The notes: generated from the letters alone by a model not told the origin. A stretch of DNA of 44,758 nt from an unicellular cyanobacterium SU3 (GCA_002172675.1 NETF01000180.1:1-44758), one strand, 5' to 3'; positions 1-9,699 are shown, counted from the first letter of the stretch. Program-made: numbers and translations.

Positions 1-2
1 TA

Positions 3-182
3 GTTGTCAATCTTTCTAAACTGCTGAGGCAGTTTTTGTCGCTTTTTTTGTCCTTATTTACTAATAGCAAAACAAATGAACTAATTAATCAGCTTTTAAT
101 TAATTTTGATTATAGTTTAAACCATTTTTCTGTGTTCAAACTTATTGATTTGTCAGAAAATTCTTGGTCAAAAGTGGCATAA
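3..182 (+). pseudogene. C-terminal part of an IS transposase (cut by window edge)
   Basis: An open frame enters from the left edge and runs 59 codons to a TAA at 180-182; no start lies in the window. Its last residues (KLIDL, two residues, then N, W and a terminal VA) resemble the end of a second fragment at 44012-44114 (KVIDLEANYWFVAA). The DNA after both stops is nearly identical (177-212 versus 44109-44144), so both are probably 3' ends of one IS family. The second copy carries a DREFHSVKLA motif, which suggests an IS4-like DDE transposase. Whether the copy here is intact further left cannot be seen. Confidence 0.55.
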
Positions 183-212
183 ATTTTTGAGTAACTTTTT
201 CAGCAAACCCTA
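177..212 (+). repeat. IS 3'-end repeat, copy 1
   Basis: This 36-bp segment spans the last codon, the stop and the trailer of the left-edge transposase fragment. It matches 44109-44144 in the same orientation with two mismatches visible by eye. Similarity fades beyond it, so the end of the element probably lies close to 212. Confidence 0.6.
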
Positions 213-245
213 ATTATAAGTATCGACCACAGATTAGTTTAATCC

Positions 246-947
246 TTACATTTGTGTTGAGAATTGACAAGCTTTTAAGATGGCTTGACGAATTATTGTA
301 TTTTTTTCTTGATTTAACATTAGGTGAAAATAGTTTGAAAGTTGTTGGTTTTGAGTTGGGGTTAATTTTTTTTGTTGTAAAAGATCAGATAAATTTTCCA
401 CAGCCATTAATCGTTTTAAGTCATTAACATCGCTTAACTGTGACACCCATTCTTGATATTGATTGCCCTGTTTTTTTCTGGGTAAATCAAACATTTGCCA
501 CCCCAATAACCCCAAGATTAAAAAAGTTCCGAAACCTTGTAAAATCAATCCAGTGGCTAACCACTGATTTTCAGCATTAGACCAGATATAAAGAGCCATA
601 TAGCTGCTGATCGTACCCAAACCGCCAGCAACCACTGCGATCGCTAATTTTCCTTGAGAACTATTAAAAAATTGATACCAGTATAACCAGCGACTTTGCC
701 AGTTAGTGGTCTGACCCCAATAAACGAACCGCATTAATCCAATACCGATCAAGGTTGCGCCTACCAGTTTTGGGTTCCAAGCTAACATGAGGGTTGTTCC
801 CATTGACCCCGATGACCACAGTAGGATTTTGCGTGGTTGTTTGCGGAGTAATAAGGGAATGACCTTGATCACCTTGTACCTGAGTCCACTTAAGTAAAGA
901 CTGGATAATAGATCAAAAATGGGTTTGGATCGCAATGAGACTTGCAT
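246..947 (-). CDS. Conserved hypothetical membrane protein
   Basis: This 233-residue protein has no function I recognise. It has a basic N-terminal stretch, a weak hydrophobic segment around residues 42-75, and two clear transmembrane segments around 100-122 and 130-150. A soluble, mostly helical tail follows (about 160-233; leucine-rich, with QQKKLTPTQNQQLSNYFHLML). It starts at an ATG (945-947) and is divergent from glnA across 268 bp. The helical tail resembles proteins loosely annotated as armadillo-type fold in cyanobacteria, but that is recall only. An inner or thylakoid membrane location is inferred from the hydrophobicity. Confidence 0.7.
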   Translation of the reverse strand: MQVSLRSKPIFDLLSSLYLSGLRYKVIKVIPLLLRKQPRKILLWSSGSMGTTLMLAWNPKLVGATLIGIGLMRFVYWGQTTNWQSRWLYWYQFFNSSQGKLAIAVVAGGLGTISSYMALYIWSNAENQWLATGLILQGFGTFLILGLLGWQMFDLPRKKQGNQYQEWVSQLSDVNDLKRLMAVENLSDLLQQKKLTPTQNQQLSNYFHLMLNQEKNTIIRQAILKACQFSTQM

Positions 948-1126
948 TACCGAGGATGCCTAAATAAACGTATGCTGATGTTTACTATATCCTTAATCTA
1001 GTTGAATTCAACTATTTTTTATTGAATCACTTGATACAATTCTTCACATATCAAAGTCATTTTTGGTAGTTGTAGCTGACTGGACTAAAAATTTAGTATT
1101 ATTTACAGGTTTAATCGGACTAAACA

Positions 1127-1168
1127 GTATTAAATTATACAAAATGAAGTAAAGCCTATCTTTACTAT
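1127..1168 (+). promoter_or_regulatory. NtcA-activated class II promoter of glnA
   Basis: GTATTAAATTATAC at 1127-1140 matches the NtcA site GTA-N8-TAC. Exactly 22 bases later is TACTAT (1163-1168), matching the -10 form TA-N3-T. This geometry is the textbook NtcA class II promoter, with the site centred about 41.5 bases before a predicted start near 1175. It predicts nitrogen-responsive activation of glnA by NtcA and 2-oxoglutarate. Confidence 0.85.
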
Positions 1169-1215
1169 CAATACTTCAGAAGAGATGTATATATTGAAAC
1201 CCCAAGGAGTCTTTC

Positions 1216-2637
1216 ATGGCCCAAACGCCCCAAGAAGTCTTGAAAATGATTCAAGACAACAACATCAAAATTATTGACCTCAAATTCATTGATCTACCAG
1301 GGATTTGGCAGCATTGCTCTTTTTATTACAATCAAATTGATGAGAGTTCATTTGTCGATGGGGTTCCTTTCGACGGTTCGAGTATTCGGGGATGGAAAGC
1401 TATCAACGAATCTGATATGTGTATGGTTCCTGACCCAAAAACAGCTTGGATCGACCCTTTCTATGAAGAACCTACCTTAAGTATGGTTTGTGGCATTAAA
1501 GAGCCTCGTACGGGGGAATGGTATGATCGTGACCCTCGTACTATTGCAGGTAAAGCAGTAGAGTATCTTAACAGTACAGGTATTGGTGACACAGCCTATT
1601 TTGGTCCTGAAGCAGAGTTTTTCGTGTTTGATGATGTTCGTTTCGATCAAACCGAAAGCAAAGGCTATTATTACGTTGATAGTGTAGAAGGTCGTTGGAA
1701 TACTGGCAGAGAAGAAGAAGGTGGAAACTTAGGTTATAAACCTGGTTATAAACAGGGTTATTTCCCCGTTGCTCCTACCGATACCCTTCAGGATATGCGG
1801 ACAGAAATGCTACTAACGATGGCTGAGTGTGGAGTTCCTATCGAGAAGCACCACCATGAAGTAGCAACTGGCGGACAAAATGAATTAGGGTTTCGCTTTG
1901 CGACTCTAATAGAAGCGGCCGATTATTTAATGACTTACAAATATGTCATTAAAAATGTGGCTAAGAAATATGGTAAAACCGTAACATTTATGCCCAAGCC
2001 TTTATTTAACGATAATGGTTCAGGAATGCACACTCACCAGTCAATTTGGAAGGGAGGAGAGCCTTTATTCTGGGGTGACGGTTACGCTAACTTAAGTAAA
2101 CTAGGCTTAAACTATATCGGTGGCATTTTAAAACACGCCCCGGCGTTGTTAGCATTCACTAACCCCACCACTAATTCTTATAAACGTCTCGTTCCTGGTT
2201 TTGAAGCACCTGTAAACCTTGCTTATTCTCAAGGAAACCGTTCTGCTTCGGTGCGTATTCCTTTATCTGGTCCTAACCCCAAAGCAAAACGCTTAGAGTT
2301 CCGTTGTCCTGATGCAACTGCTAACCCCTATTTAGCGTTTGCTGCTATGCTTTGTGCAGGAATCGATGGTATCAAGAATGAAATTGATCCAGGAGAATCT
2401 CTAGACGTAGATATCTACGATTTGTCTCCTGAAGAATTAAGTAAAATTCCTTCTACTCCTGGTTCTCTTGAACAAGCATTAGAAAGCTTAGAACAAGATC
2501 ATGCTTTCTTGACGGATGGCGGTGTCTTTACAGAAGACTTTATCGAGAATTGGATTGAGTATAAACTCGATAATGAAGTCAATCCTATGCGTTTACGACC
2601 TCATCCTTATGAGTTTGCTTTGTACTACGATGTCTAG
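1216..2637 (+). CDS. glnA: Glutamine synthetase type I
   Basis: Catalyses ATP-dependent condensation of ammonium with glutamate, the entry step of the GS-GOGAT cycle in the cytoplasm; type I enzymes are dodecamers. The 473-residue length is what is usual for cyanobacterial GlnA. Visible signatures are the beta-Grasp N-terminus, [10 protein letters not shown] (metal ligands), [16 protein letters not shown] (ATP/glutamate loop), NRSASVRIP and the C-terminal [13 protein letters not shown]. The tyrosine equivalent to the enterobacterial adenylylation site is present (DIYDLSPEE), although cyanobacteria are known to control GS through small inactivating factors instead; no gif gene is in this window. 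The ATG has a good AAGGAG (1204-1209) six bases upstream. It is monocistronic, with an NtcA promoter and its own terminator. Confidence 0.98.
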   Translation: MAQTPQEVLKMIQDNNIKIIDLKFIDLPGIWQHCSFYYNQIDESSFVDGVPFDGSSIRGWKAINESDMCMVPDPKTAWIDPFYEEPTLSMVCGIKEPRTGEWYDRDPRTIAGKAVEYLNSTGIGDTAYFGPEAEFFVFDDVRFDQTESKGYYYVDSVEGRWNTGREEEGGNLGYKPGYKQGYFPVAPTDTLQDMRTEMLLTMAECGVPIEKHHHEVATGGQNELGFRFATLIEAADYLMTYKYVIKNVAKKYGKTVTFMPKPLFNDNGSGMHTHQSIWKGGEPLFWGDGYANLSKLGLNYIGGILKHAPALLAFTNPTTNSYKRLVPGFEAPVNLAYSQGNRSASVRIPLSGPNPKAKRLEFRCPDATANPYLAFAAMLCAGIDGIKNEIDPGESLDVDIYDLSPEELSKIPSTPGSLEQALESLEQDHAFLTDGGVFTEDFIENWIEYKLDNEVNPMRLRPHPYEFALYYDV

Positions 2638-2664
2638 AATTAAAGTCATTATTTAGTTAATGTT

Positions 2665-2690
2665 GCCACCACTACGGTGGCGTTTTTTTT
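2665..2690 (+). terminator. Rho-independent terminator of glnA
   Basis: GCCACC (2665-2670) pairs with GGTGGC (2676-2681) around a five-base loop and is followed by a run of eight T (2683-2690), 27 bases after the glnA stop. Confidence 0.9.
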
Positions 2691-2824
2691 ATCTATTTTA
2701 TTTAAGTTATATCAAATTTGGCTGTCCTAACTTATACTTTGACTACTATTACTAATTAATTCATTATCGTAACTTGAAGTACCATCAGTAGAAATAATAC
2801 GGGTCATGTTAGTATTGTTTAGTA
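2691..2824. other. Intergenic, glnA terminator to IS end
   Basis: AT-rich sequence with no convincing gene. A 26-codon minus-strand ORF (2727-2807, MTRIISTDGTSS...) lacks a ribosome binding site and is not called. No promoter is obvious. Confidence 0.4.
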
Positions 2825-4170
2825 CTGGAGTTTAGACTAAAAACTCATACTGTACAGTCTAGTCTAGCGACTGAAAAGGAATAAAAACATGATTTAGCCT
2901 GTCAGAAAAGCTAAAAATAATACTAATATATTGATTGAAAACTTTAAGCAGCCTTTTTTTTTGCTTTTTTCTGTCGAGTTACTGTCTTTTTAACAGTGGG
3001 ATAACGAGGTCTTTTATTCCTTTTTTTACCCTCCTCCCAACCTGAAGACTTTCCACGGGGTTTTGGCTGTTTAGCTGGTGTGCCAATCACAGCCAAAAGT
3101 CCTGAAAAGCTTTGTGCTACTCGACCTGGGGTCAAATTCTCTCTTGTTTGCGGTTTCTGCCAAGGAAGAGGATTATCTTCTATTATGTCACGGGCTAACC
3201 ATAATTGCCATGTTAAAATAGGCATTAAATTACTCCATCGCTGACCTTTTTCTGTGGTTCCTAGTTTAGCTTTAGTCCAATGCAATCTTTGTTTAACAAA
3301 TCGATTCCAATGTTCAATAGCAAAGCGTCTCAAGTATAATTCCCAAAGCCATTTTAAAGAGAGTATTTCATCTCCAATCCAAGCTAACCACATTGCTTTA
3401 GCTTCTTTTTTAGAAAGCCCTTTACCTTTCCGTTGAATCAGAATAATTTCCATCTCTTGAGATGCAGATTGATAAAAATGAAATTTACTCCATTTGGTTA
3501 TTTCTACTCTTCCCCAAGTGGAGTCATCAATTTCTACTGACTCAATAGGAACTCCCCAAGTTGTGGGGTCAGATAATTTCATTTTATCACCATGTTTCCT
3601 CGGTCTTCCTTTCCCTTGATATTGGGGAGGTTCTGCATAAATACAACGATTTGGACTTAAACGCATCAAAAAGTCAGCATCTATGTCTCCTATCATTTTT
3701 ACAAACTTTGCACAACCATACTCGCTATCCCATACAGTAATCGGTCTTTCTTTGAGATATCGACGAACTTGTTTAACCTGTAAAACCGCTTTAATTATAG
3801 GTGTTTGATGGGATGTAATTAAATAACGTCTCATTAATTTGTGAGCTTTTGGTCGGCAATCGTCCATCGCTTCATACAAACTTGGCCACTTTCGCCGAAA
3901 CACTGGTGATAATGATAATTCGGCAAAAGAGTACACATTTCTAGTGATTAGAACTGCGTCCATTAGTTCAAAAGTGCTATCTTTGGCAGGCCCTAACAGT
4001 CGATAAACTTCGTTTCTGAAATCTTGGAGTTTTAAAGCAGATTGGTTCAAGGTTTGTGATTACTCGCTAATTTTACCTCATTATCTCTTTATTTTTCTCT
4101 CCTCCATAATTCCCTTCTAATTAGACTAGACTGTACGGTCTGATTTGGGTGAAGTTAGTCTAAACTCCAG
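2825..4170. mobile_element. IS-like element with two nested inverted-repeat pairs
   Basis: CTGGAGTTTAGACTAA at 2825-2840 is mirrored by its reverse complement at 4155-4170. Inside it, GTACAGTCTAGTCTA (2852-2866) is mirrored at 4122-4136. The arm spacing differs by seven bases between the ends (27 versus 34). A transposase ORF fills the middle. No convincing target-site duplication is seen outside (TAGTA to the left, ATCGG to the right). The boundary could be either the outer or the inner pair. Confidence 0.75.
2944..4050 (-). pseudogene. DDE transposase with a probable in-frame internal deletion
   Basis: The 368-residue product resembles the large cyanobacterial transposase group with an N-terminal LQDFR..VYRLLG..KDSTFELMDA, a central WDSEYG, a GRPRKHGDK loop, and a late RFAIEHWNRF that supplies the catalytic Glu. 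Family members as I remember them are 420-460 residues long and carry a DHTAW-type first catalytic Asp between the N-terminal helical domain and the RITS.ETP segment. Here RRYL (about residue 77) is joined directly to ITSHQTPIIKA, so that block seems missing (junction near 3820). The frame stays open. The tail is very Lys-rich. The start is a TTG after an in-frame stop. Without the first Asp it should be inactive; this rests on family recall, not an alignment. Confidence 0.7.
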
Positions 4171-4332
4171 ATCGGTATGGGGACAATTTTAAGCTTTGCT
4201 CCTTCAAAAAATAAGCTTTTCTAATTTCTATAAAGTCATCAAAATATTAGGTTTTAAAACTCAATTTTTCTTAAAACTCTTTAATACAAAAATAACTAAA
4301 TACTTAAATTTTTTTCAAGATATCAAAACAAA
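4171..4332. other. Intergenic, IS end to crhR terminator
   Basis: Very AT-rich stretch with no ORF, RNA or repeat that I can support. Confidence 0.4.
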
Positions 4333-4355
4333 GCTCCTGCCCATAGGACAGGAGC
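4321..4355 (-). terminator. Terminator of the rimO-crhR operon
   Basis: Read on the minus strand, GCTCCTG (4349-4355) pairs with CAGGAGC (4333-4339) and is followed by a T-rich stretch (TTTGTTTTGATA). It lies 27 bases past the crhR stop. Confidence 0.8.
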
Positions 4356-4381
4356 AATAAATCTTAAATTGATGTAAATTT

Positions 4382-5818
4382 CTAACGCCCTGGCTGATGG
4401 GTCACAATTTTACGATTTCCTCGGTTAGAGTTATTATTGTGCTTGTTAGAGTTATATTTGCCTCTACGCTTAATGATAGGCTTAGGTACAGTTGATTCGG
4501 GGACTTCCCAATCTTTCTTCATCCAGTCAGGACAATCTTGATCATAAATCATTTGTAAAGCAGCAGCAGCGATCGCTTGAGGATCATATTCATCACTTAA
4601 TTCCCGTACTAAGGGTAAAAATGAAGCCATTCGTTCTCCTGCTAAAGATTCTTTAATTTGATTTTGCAGTTTTTCTAGGCGTTTCGCCTCAACCTGGGAA
4701 CGACTGGGTAGCTTGCAAGTTTCTAACTTTTGTCGCAGTCTCTTTTCAATTTGCCGAACCATGCGGCGATCAATGGGTTCTACTAAGGAAATGGCGGTTC
4801 CTGTTTTCCCTGCTCTTCCAGTACGACCAATCCTATGAATATAGGTTTCGCTATTATCGGGTAAGTCATAATTAATCACATGGCTTAAATTTTCTACGTC
4901 TAAGCCTCGCGCTGCGATATCCGTGGCCACTACTAATTTAATTTTCCCGTCTCGGAAGCGATGAACCAATCTTTCCCGTTGAGACTGAGAAAGGTTCCCG
5001 TGATATTCATCCACGCTATGACCAATTTCTTGAAGTTTGCTGGTCAAGTCTGAGGCGGTTTGTTTTGTCCGAACAAAGATAATGGCTGACTCAGGATCTT
5101 CAATTTCTAAAATAGGTTGTAGGGCTTTGCGTTTTGACCATCCTCTCGGCACCATATAGAGATGCTGATCAATGCGCGTGGGCGCAGCTTGAGTGCGTTC
5201 GACTGATACGGTAACAGGAGACTTAAGAAACTGATTAACTAAATCTCTTATTTCTCTAGGCATTGTCGCTGAGAAACAAGCGGTATTGCGAGCGTCGGGG
5301 GTTTTTCTGAGAATGGTTTTAACATCATCAATGAAACCCATACTTAACATTTCGTCGGCTTCATCAAGAACAGCCCAACGTAAAGAGTCTAAAACTAATT
5401 TTTTCCGTTCTAGTAAGTCGATAACTCGTCCTGGTGTTCCGACAACAATCTGTACTCCCCGTTCTAAACTACGGATTTGTCGTTCAATAGATTGACCGCC
5501 ATAAACCGTCAAAATGTAGAGGCGACGTTCTATTAAAAAATCTTTTAAGGCTTCTGCAACTTGTTGAGCGAGTTCACGAGTTGGGGTCAAAATTAAGGCT
5601 TGAACATTGGGGTTTTTGGTATCAATTTGTTCAAGTATTGGTAAGGAATAGGCTGCAGTTTTTCCTGTTCCTGTTTGAGATTGTCCTAGGACATCATGCC
5701 CTTCTAATAGTAAGGGAATTGCTTTTTCTTGAATCTCGGTAGGACTTTCAAATCCGAGGGCTTGTAACTTGTTAACGCGGGCTTCAGATAGTCCTAGGTT
5801 CTCGAAAGAAATGGTCAT
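4382..5818 (-). CDS. crhR: DEAD-box RNA helicase CrhR-like
   Basis: ATP-dependent RNA helicase. It closely resembles Synechocystis CrhR, which is known to respond to redox state and cold and to remodel RNA. The 478 residues include SQTGTGKT (47-54), PTRELA (about 79-84), GG, TPGR, DEAD (152-155), SAT (183-185), ARGLD and HRIGRTGR. A specific C-terminal region follows (GERMASFLPLVRELSDEYD...AAAALQMIYDQ), then a basic Asn/Arg-rich tail. The C-terminal region and the location directly downstream of rimO both match the Synechocystis slr0082-slr0083 arrangement, so crhR is a firm call. The 163-base gap after rimO leaves room for a long 5' leader or processing site, in keeping with the RNA-level control reported for that operon. 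Confidence 0.93.
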   Translation of the reverse strand: MTISFENLGLSEARVNKLQALGFESPTEIQEKAIPLLLEGHDVLGQSQTGTGKTAAYSLPILEQIDTKNPNVQALILTPTRELAQQVAEALKDFLIERRLYILTVYGGQSIERQIRSLERGVQIVVGTPGRVIDLLERKKLVLDSLRWAVLDEADEMLSMGFIDDVKTILRKTPDARNTACFSATMPREIRDLVNQFLKSPVTVSVERTQAAPTRIDQHLYMVPRGWSKRKALQPILEIEDPESAIIFVRTKQTASDLTSKLQEIGHSVDEYHGNLSQSQRERLVHRFRDGKIKLVVATDIAARGLDVENLSHVINYDLPDNSETYIHRIGRTGRAGKTGTAISLVEPIDRRMVRQIEKRLRQKLETCKLPSRSQVEAKRLEKLQNQIKESLAGERMASFLPLVRELSDEYDPQAIAAAALQMIYDQDCPDWMKKDWEVPESTVPKPIIKRRGKYNSNKHNNNSNRGNRKIVTHQPGR

Positions 5819-5981
5819 AAGGTCGTTTTTTTTTGCTAAGTTGACTATTGGGTTAAACGTTTAGAAAGTGCAGCTAGATTTTTTTATAGTGGCTTTTCAA
5901 ACTGCTTATTATTGTGACTTATGTTAGCATAAGTTTTTAGTTAGTTTCCACTGCGGTTTGTACGGAGTTCAAGGGTGAGGG
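5819..5981 (-). promoter_or_regulatory. rimO-crhR intercistronic region
   Basis: This 163-base AU-rich spacer separates the two cistrons. In Synechocystis the equivalent transcript is reported to be cleaved between the genes and crhR to be autoregulated. No specific site is proven here; the call rests on the conserved arrangement and the spacer length. Confidence 0.4.
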
Positions 5982-7295
5982 TTAGATAACTTTTCCATAG
6001 AGATCATAAACATCAGCGTCGGTAATTTTTACGGGCATAATTGAATTTAATTGGCCTTTTCCTCTAACATAAACAACTCCATCTACTTCGGGGGCAAATC
6101 TGATTGAACGTCCGATACATTCTTCGGTTGTAGGGTTTTCTTGTTCAATTAATACTTCTACTGTTTGCCCAACACATTTTTGATTTTTCTTAGCAGCAAT
6201 TGGTTGCTGTATTTCCATTAAATAGTCCCGTCTTTCTTTAGCAATTTCTGACGGAACTTGGTTAGGCATTTGGTAAGCTGGTGTTTCTTCTTCAGGAGAA
6301 AAAGTAAACACGCCTACGTGATCGAATTCGTGTCGTTGAACAAAGTTAATTAAATGTTCAAAATGTTCTTCTGTTTCTCCTGGAAATCCTACGATAAATG
6401 TGGTTCGCAAAACAGCATTAGGAATTGATTTTTTCAATCTTTCAATAATATTATCGTTAACCTGACCTTGCCAGGGACGATTCATAGCTTTCAATATAGC
6501 AGGATGGGAATGTTGCAGAGGTAAATCCAAATACGGTAAGATATTTGGCGTATCTCTGATGGCATCAATTACTTTTTCAGTCAATCCTGTAGGATAAGCA
6601 TAATGAATGCGAATCCAAGGAATATCTACTTTTCCTAATGCCCTTAATAGTTCTGCTAGTTTAGGTTCTCCATAAAGGTCTAAGCCGTAATTGGTGGTAA
6701 TTTGAGAGATAAGAATAATCTCTTGTACCCCTTGGTTGGCTAGTTGTTGAGCTTCGGTTACAATCGATTCAATAGAACGCGATCGCTGATTCCCTCGCAG
6801 ATGAGGAATAATGCAAAAAGCACAGCGATAATCACATCCTTCTGCGACTCGAAGGTAAGCAACCGCTTCATTGGTTGTGCGGTAACGAGGGGTCATTTCA
6901 TCGGCCACAAATGTGGGGTTTTGAGACACTTCTGTTACTCTTTCCCCTGTTTCTACCCGTTGAATGACATTGACAATTTTTTGGTAGTCTCCTGTTCCCA
7001 CTAAAGCGACGGCTTCTGGCAATTCTTGTAATAATTCCTCTTGGAAATGTTGAGCCATGCAACCAGAAATAATGATTTTCTTGTTCGCTTCAGCCAATTC
7101 GACTAAAGTCCGAACAGACTCTTCTCTGGCTTCTTGAATAAAGCTACAGGTGTTAACAATAACGTAATCGGCTAATTCTTCGTTAGCATCGATAGAATAT
7201 CCTTGTTGTGCTAGTAAGCCTAGCATATGTTCTGAATCTATACGATTCTTCTCACAACCGAGGTGAGATATAGCAATAGTTGGCTTGTTGCCCAT
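5982..7295 (-). CDS. rimO: Ribosomal protein uS12 methylthiotransferase RimO
   Basis: Radical SAM enzyme that adds a methylthio group to the conserved Asp of ribosomal protein S12, using two iron-sulfur clusters. The 437 residues show the three-domain layout. An N-terminal UPF0004 domain carries cluster-ligand cysteines ([24 protein letters not shown]). The radical SAM core has CDYRCAFC (CxxxCxxC), then [17 protein letters not shown] and [12 protein letters not shown]-terminal TRAM domain follows ([10 protein letters not shown]...). The [12 protein letters not shown] start and the uninterrupted core separate it from the tRNA enzyme MiaB. It is the first gene of the rimO-crhR operon and starts at an ATG. 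Confidence 0.93.
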   Translation of the reverse strand: MGNKPTIAISHLGCEKNRIDSEHMLGLLAQQGYSIDANEELADYVIVNTCSFIQEAREESVRTLVELAEANKKIIISGCMAQHFQEELLQELPEAVALVGTGDYQKIVNVIQRVETGERVTEVSQNPTFVADEMTPRYRTTNEAVAYLRVAEGCDYRCAFCIIPHLRGNQRSRSIESIVTEAQQLANQGVQEIILISQITTNYGLDLYGEPKLAELLRALGKVDIPWIRIHYAYPTGLTEKVIDAIRDTPNILPYLDLPLQHSHPAILKAMNRPWQGQVNDNIIERLKKSIPNAVLRTTFIVGFPGETEEHFEHLINFVQRHEFDHVGVFTFSPEEETPAYQMPNQVPSEIAKERRDYLMEIQQPIAAKKNQKCVGQTVEVLIEQENPTTEECIGRSIRFAPEVDGVVYVRGKGQLNSIMPVKITDADVYDLYGKVI

Positions 7296-7469
7296 GTATT
7301 ATTTGGTTTTACCCCTTGTCTTCCACTGGGGCTGAAAACCAAGCAAATCCTTTAGTATAGCCTTTTGGCTAAGAATAATGTTTGGGATACTGGCTTGCCC
7401 CTTGTACTCTTAATTTATCTTAACAGATTTTTCTTCAGAAGGGAAGTTTTTAACTTAAATTCTTTCCTT

Positions 7470-7487
7470 TTAAACTAGCTAGTTTAA
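7470..7487. repeat. Perfect 18-bp palindrome
   Basis: TTAAACTAGCTAGTTTAA is a perfect palindrome 175-192 bases upstream of the rimO start. It could be a dimer-binding operator. There is no T-run beside it, so a terminator is unlikely. Confidence 0.35.
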
Positions 7488-7598
7488 GCGAAGCTGCAAG
7501 ATGTGAGTATAACTTCGATTCTAGGAAAAGTGTACCCAGTTAGTTAAATTTCCCTCACAGATTATCTTTGATTCAAATTCCTAAATACATCTCAATAG

Positions 7599-7633
7599 GT
7601 GAAAATAGCACAAATTTGAATGACTATTTTCAC
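7599..7633 (-). terminator. Possible clpX 3' hairpin
   Basis: GTGAAAATAG (7599-7608) and CTATTTTCAC (7624-7633) form a perfect 10-bp stem with a 15-base loop, 45 bases past the clpX stop. A T-run is lacking, so it may be an mRNA-stabilising 3' hairpin rather than a terminator. Confidence 0.4.
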
Positions 7634-7678
7634 TCTAAATTTTCTTTGCCTGAGATACGAAATTATTGAAGGACAGTT

Positions 7679-8998
7679 TTAAGCTGATTCTGGAGTTACC
7701 ATTGAGGACGGATGTACCAATAACTCAGAGGTTGAGCGTTTTTCTACCATTTCTTTGGTGATCATACACTTCTGGACATCTTGCCGCGAGGGTAACTCGT
7801 ACATCACATCTAACATCAGTTCTTCAACGATTCCCCGTAACGCTCTTGCGCCGGTTTTTCGTCGATAGGCTTCTTGAGCGATCGCTTTAACGGCCTCTTC
7901 ACTAAATTCTAGTTCAACATTGTCCATATTTAGCAGTTTTTGATATTGCTTAACTAAAGCATTGCGAGGACGAGTTAAAATCGCCACAAGGGTTTCTTCG
8001 GTTAAGGGGTTTAGAGCCGCCATTACGGGAATTCTTCCGACAAATTCAGGAATCATGCCGAATTTGACTAAATCATCGGGTTCTACGCGCTGCATTAAAT
8101 CTGCTGCCCGTTTTTCTTTTGACTGTCCTTCCCCTGGACGAACGAACCCCATGGATTTTTTGCCGATGCGTTGTTCTATTACCCTGTCTAAACTGACAAA
8201 AGCCCCACCACAAATAAATAAGATGTTGCTGGTATCAATTTGAATACAATCTTGATAAGGGTGTTTCCTACCGCCTTGAGGGGGAACATTGGCTACGGTT
8301 CCTTCTAGCATTTTCAAAAGGGCTTGTTGTACCCCTTCTCCGGAGACATCTCTGGTAATAGAGGGATTTTCACTTTTACGAGCAATTTTATCAATTTCAT
8401 CGATGTAAATAATTCCTCTTTGGGCTTCTTCTACATCGAGATCGGCTACTTGTAATAATCGTAGCAGTATATTTTCGACATCTTCTCCTACATATCCTGC
8501 TTCTGTTAAGGTTGTGGCATCTGCTACAGCAAAAGGAACTTCTAATACTTGTGCTAAGGTTTGAGCTAGAAGGGTTTTCCCTGAACCGGTTGGCCCCATT
8601 AGCAAGATATTCGATTTTTGTAGTTCGATGTTGTCATCGTCATTTTTTCCCTGAACCAAATTCAGACGCTTATAATGGTTGTAAACGGCCACAGAAAGAA
8701 CTTTTTTCGCCTCATCTTGACCAATCACATATTCGTCAAGATAGTCTTTGATCTCCATGGGCTTAGGTAGCTCTTTAAGGGATGTCCCATTTTTAGCAGG
8801 ACGTGCTTTAGGACGGGGGGGATTACTTTTATCTGTAATTGGCCCCGATGTTCCCATTAATTCTTCGTCTAGAATTTCGTTGCAAAGCTCGACACATTCA
8901 TCGCAGATGTAGACTCCCGGGCCAGCGATTAGCTTTCGTACTTGCTCCTGGGATTTTCCACAAAATGAACATTTTAGGTGGGAGTCGTATTTAGACAT
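7679..8998 (-). CDS. clpX: ClpX, ATPase subunit of Clp protease
   Basis: AAA+ unfoldase that recognises substrates and feeds them into ClpP. The 439 residues carry the N-terminal zinc-binding domain with cysteines at 10, 13, 32 and 35. Then come Walker A GPTGSGKT (135-142), Walker B IIYIDEID (acidic pair around 200-201), the GYVGEDVE pore loop, the sensor region and the GARALR sensor-2 motif. The loop that docks on ClpP is recognisable as KKSMGF, a variant of the usual IGF type. It lies 11 bases downstream of clpP on the same strand, clearly one operon. Confidence 0.97.
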   Translation of the reverse strand: MSKYDSHLKCSFCGKSQEQVRKLIAGPGVYICDECVELCNEILDEELMGTSGPITDKSNPPRPKARPAKNGTSLKELPKPMEIKDYLDEYVIGQDEAKKVLSVAVYNHYKRLNLVQGKNDDDNIELQKSNILLMGPTGSGKTLLAQTLAQVLEVPFAVADATTLTEAGYVGEDVENILLRLLQVADLDVEEAQRGIIYIDEIDKIARKSENPSITRDVSGEGVQQALLKMLEGTVANVPPQGGRKHPYQDCIQIDTSNILFICGGAFVSLDRVIEQRIGKKSMGFVRPGEGQSKEKRAADLMQRVEPDDLVKFGMIPEFVGRIPVMAALNPLTEETLVAILTRPRNALVKQYQKLLNMDNVELEFSEEAVKAIAQEAYRRKTGARALRGIVEELMLDVMYELPSRQDVQKCMITKEMVEKRSTSELLVHPSSMVTPESA

Positions 8999-9009
8999 AA
9001 GCGGTTGAG

Positions 9010-9699
9010 TTAGTTGAGTGAGGTTACAGGGACAGTGGGATCGGACAAATCTGGTCGAGAAATGACTTGATCAATCAAACCATAATCCACTGCTTCTTGG
9101 GCTGACATAAAAAAGTCTCGTTCTGTATCAGTCGCAATTTTGTCATAGGGTTGTCCCGTATGCTCAGCCAGCATATCGTTCAGCCGTTTTTTGATGTAGA
9201 GAATTTCTTTGGCTTGAATTTCAATTTCTACGGCTTGACCTTGTGCGCCCCCTAGGGGTTGATGAATCATAATCCGAGAACTGGGTAGAGCCATCCGTTT
9301 ACCTTTTGTGCCTCCTGAGAGTAAAAAGGCTCCCATGCTAGCTGCTAGTCCAAAGCAAATGGTTACTACATCAGGACGTATCTGTTGTATGGTATCATAG
9401 ATGGCTAATCCTGCATAGACCGAGCCTCCTGGTGAGTTGATGTAGATTTGGATGTCTTTTTCAGGGTCTTCTGCATCCAAAAATAGTAGTTGAGCCACAA
9501 TTGAATCGGCTACTTGATCATCTACGGGAGTTCCTAGGAAGACAATCCTTTCCCGTAATAATCTTGAATAGATATCAAAAGCTCTTTCCCCTACGCCAGA
9601 CTGTTCTACAACCATTGGCACGATGTTTTGTGCGGTGGCGTAAATTTCTGAGGGACGCTTACTTGATAGAGTATAATCTAGCGATCGCGATTGAATCAT
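9010..9699 (-). CDS. clpP: ClpP, proteolytic subunit of Clp protease
   Basis: Serine protease forming heptameric rings that degrade substrates delivered by ClpX. In 229 residues the catalytic triad is visible: Ser121 (GLAASMGAF), His146 (RIMIHQP) and Asp195 (TERDFFMS). The INSPGGSV oxyanion region is also present. The N-terminal 28 residues before VPMVVEQSG are typical of cyanobacterial ClpP2-type proteins and may be a cleaved propeptide. Many cyanobacteria have tig directly upstream; here the upstream neighbour is aroB, across 232 bases. Confidence 0.96.
   Translation of the reverse strand: MIQSRSLDYTLSSKRPSEIYATAQNIVPMVVEQSGVGERAFDIYSRLLRERIVFLGTPVDDQVADSIVAQLLFLDAEDPEKDIQIYINSPGGSVYAGLAIYDTIQQIRPDVVTICFGLAASMGAFLLSGGTKGKRMALPSSRIMIHQPLGGAQGQAVEIEIQAKEILYIKKRLNDMLAEHTGQPYDKIATDTERDFFMSAQEAVDYGLIDQVISRPDLSDPTVPVTSLN

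Larger units (their letters stand above)
7296..7678. other. Intergenic region between clpX and rimO
   Basis: These 383 bases must hold the clpX 3' end and the rimO promoter. Two structures stand out: a 10-bp inverted repeat at 7599-7633 and a perfect 18-bp palindrome at 7470-7487, listed separately. No gene is seen. Confidence 0.5.

Noticed and set aside
2727-2807. 26-codon minus-strand ORF starting MTRIISTDG
   Set aside because: No ribosome binding site, no homologue recalled, and it is adjacent to an IS end; probably chance.
7962-8243. Open frame on the plus strand opposite clpX
   Set aside because: It lies fully inside the clpX coding region; its sequence is explained by the codons of the other strand and it has no recognisable protein features.
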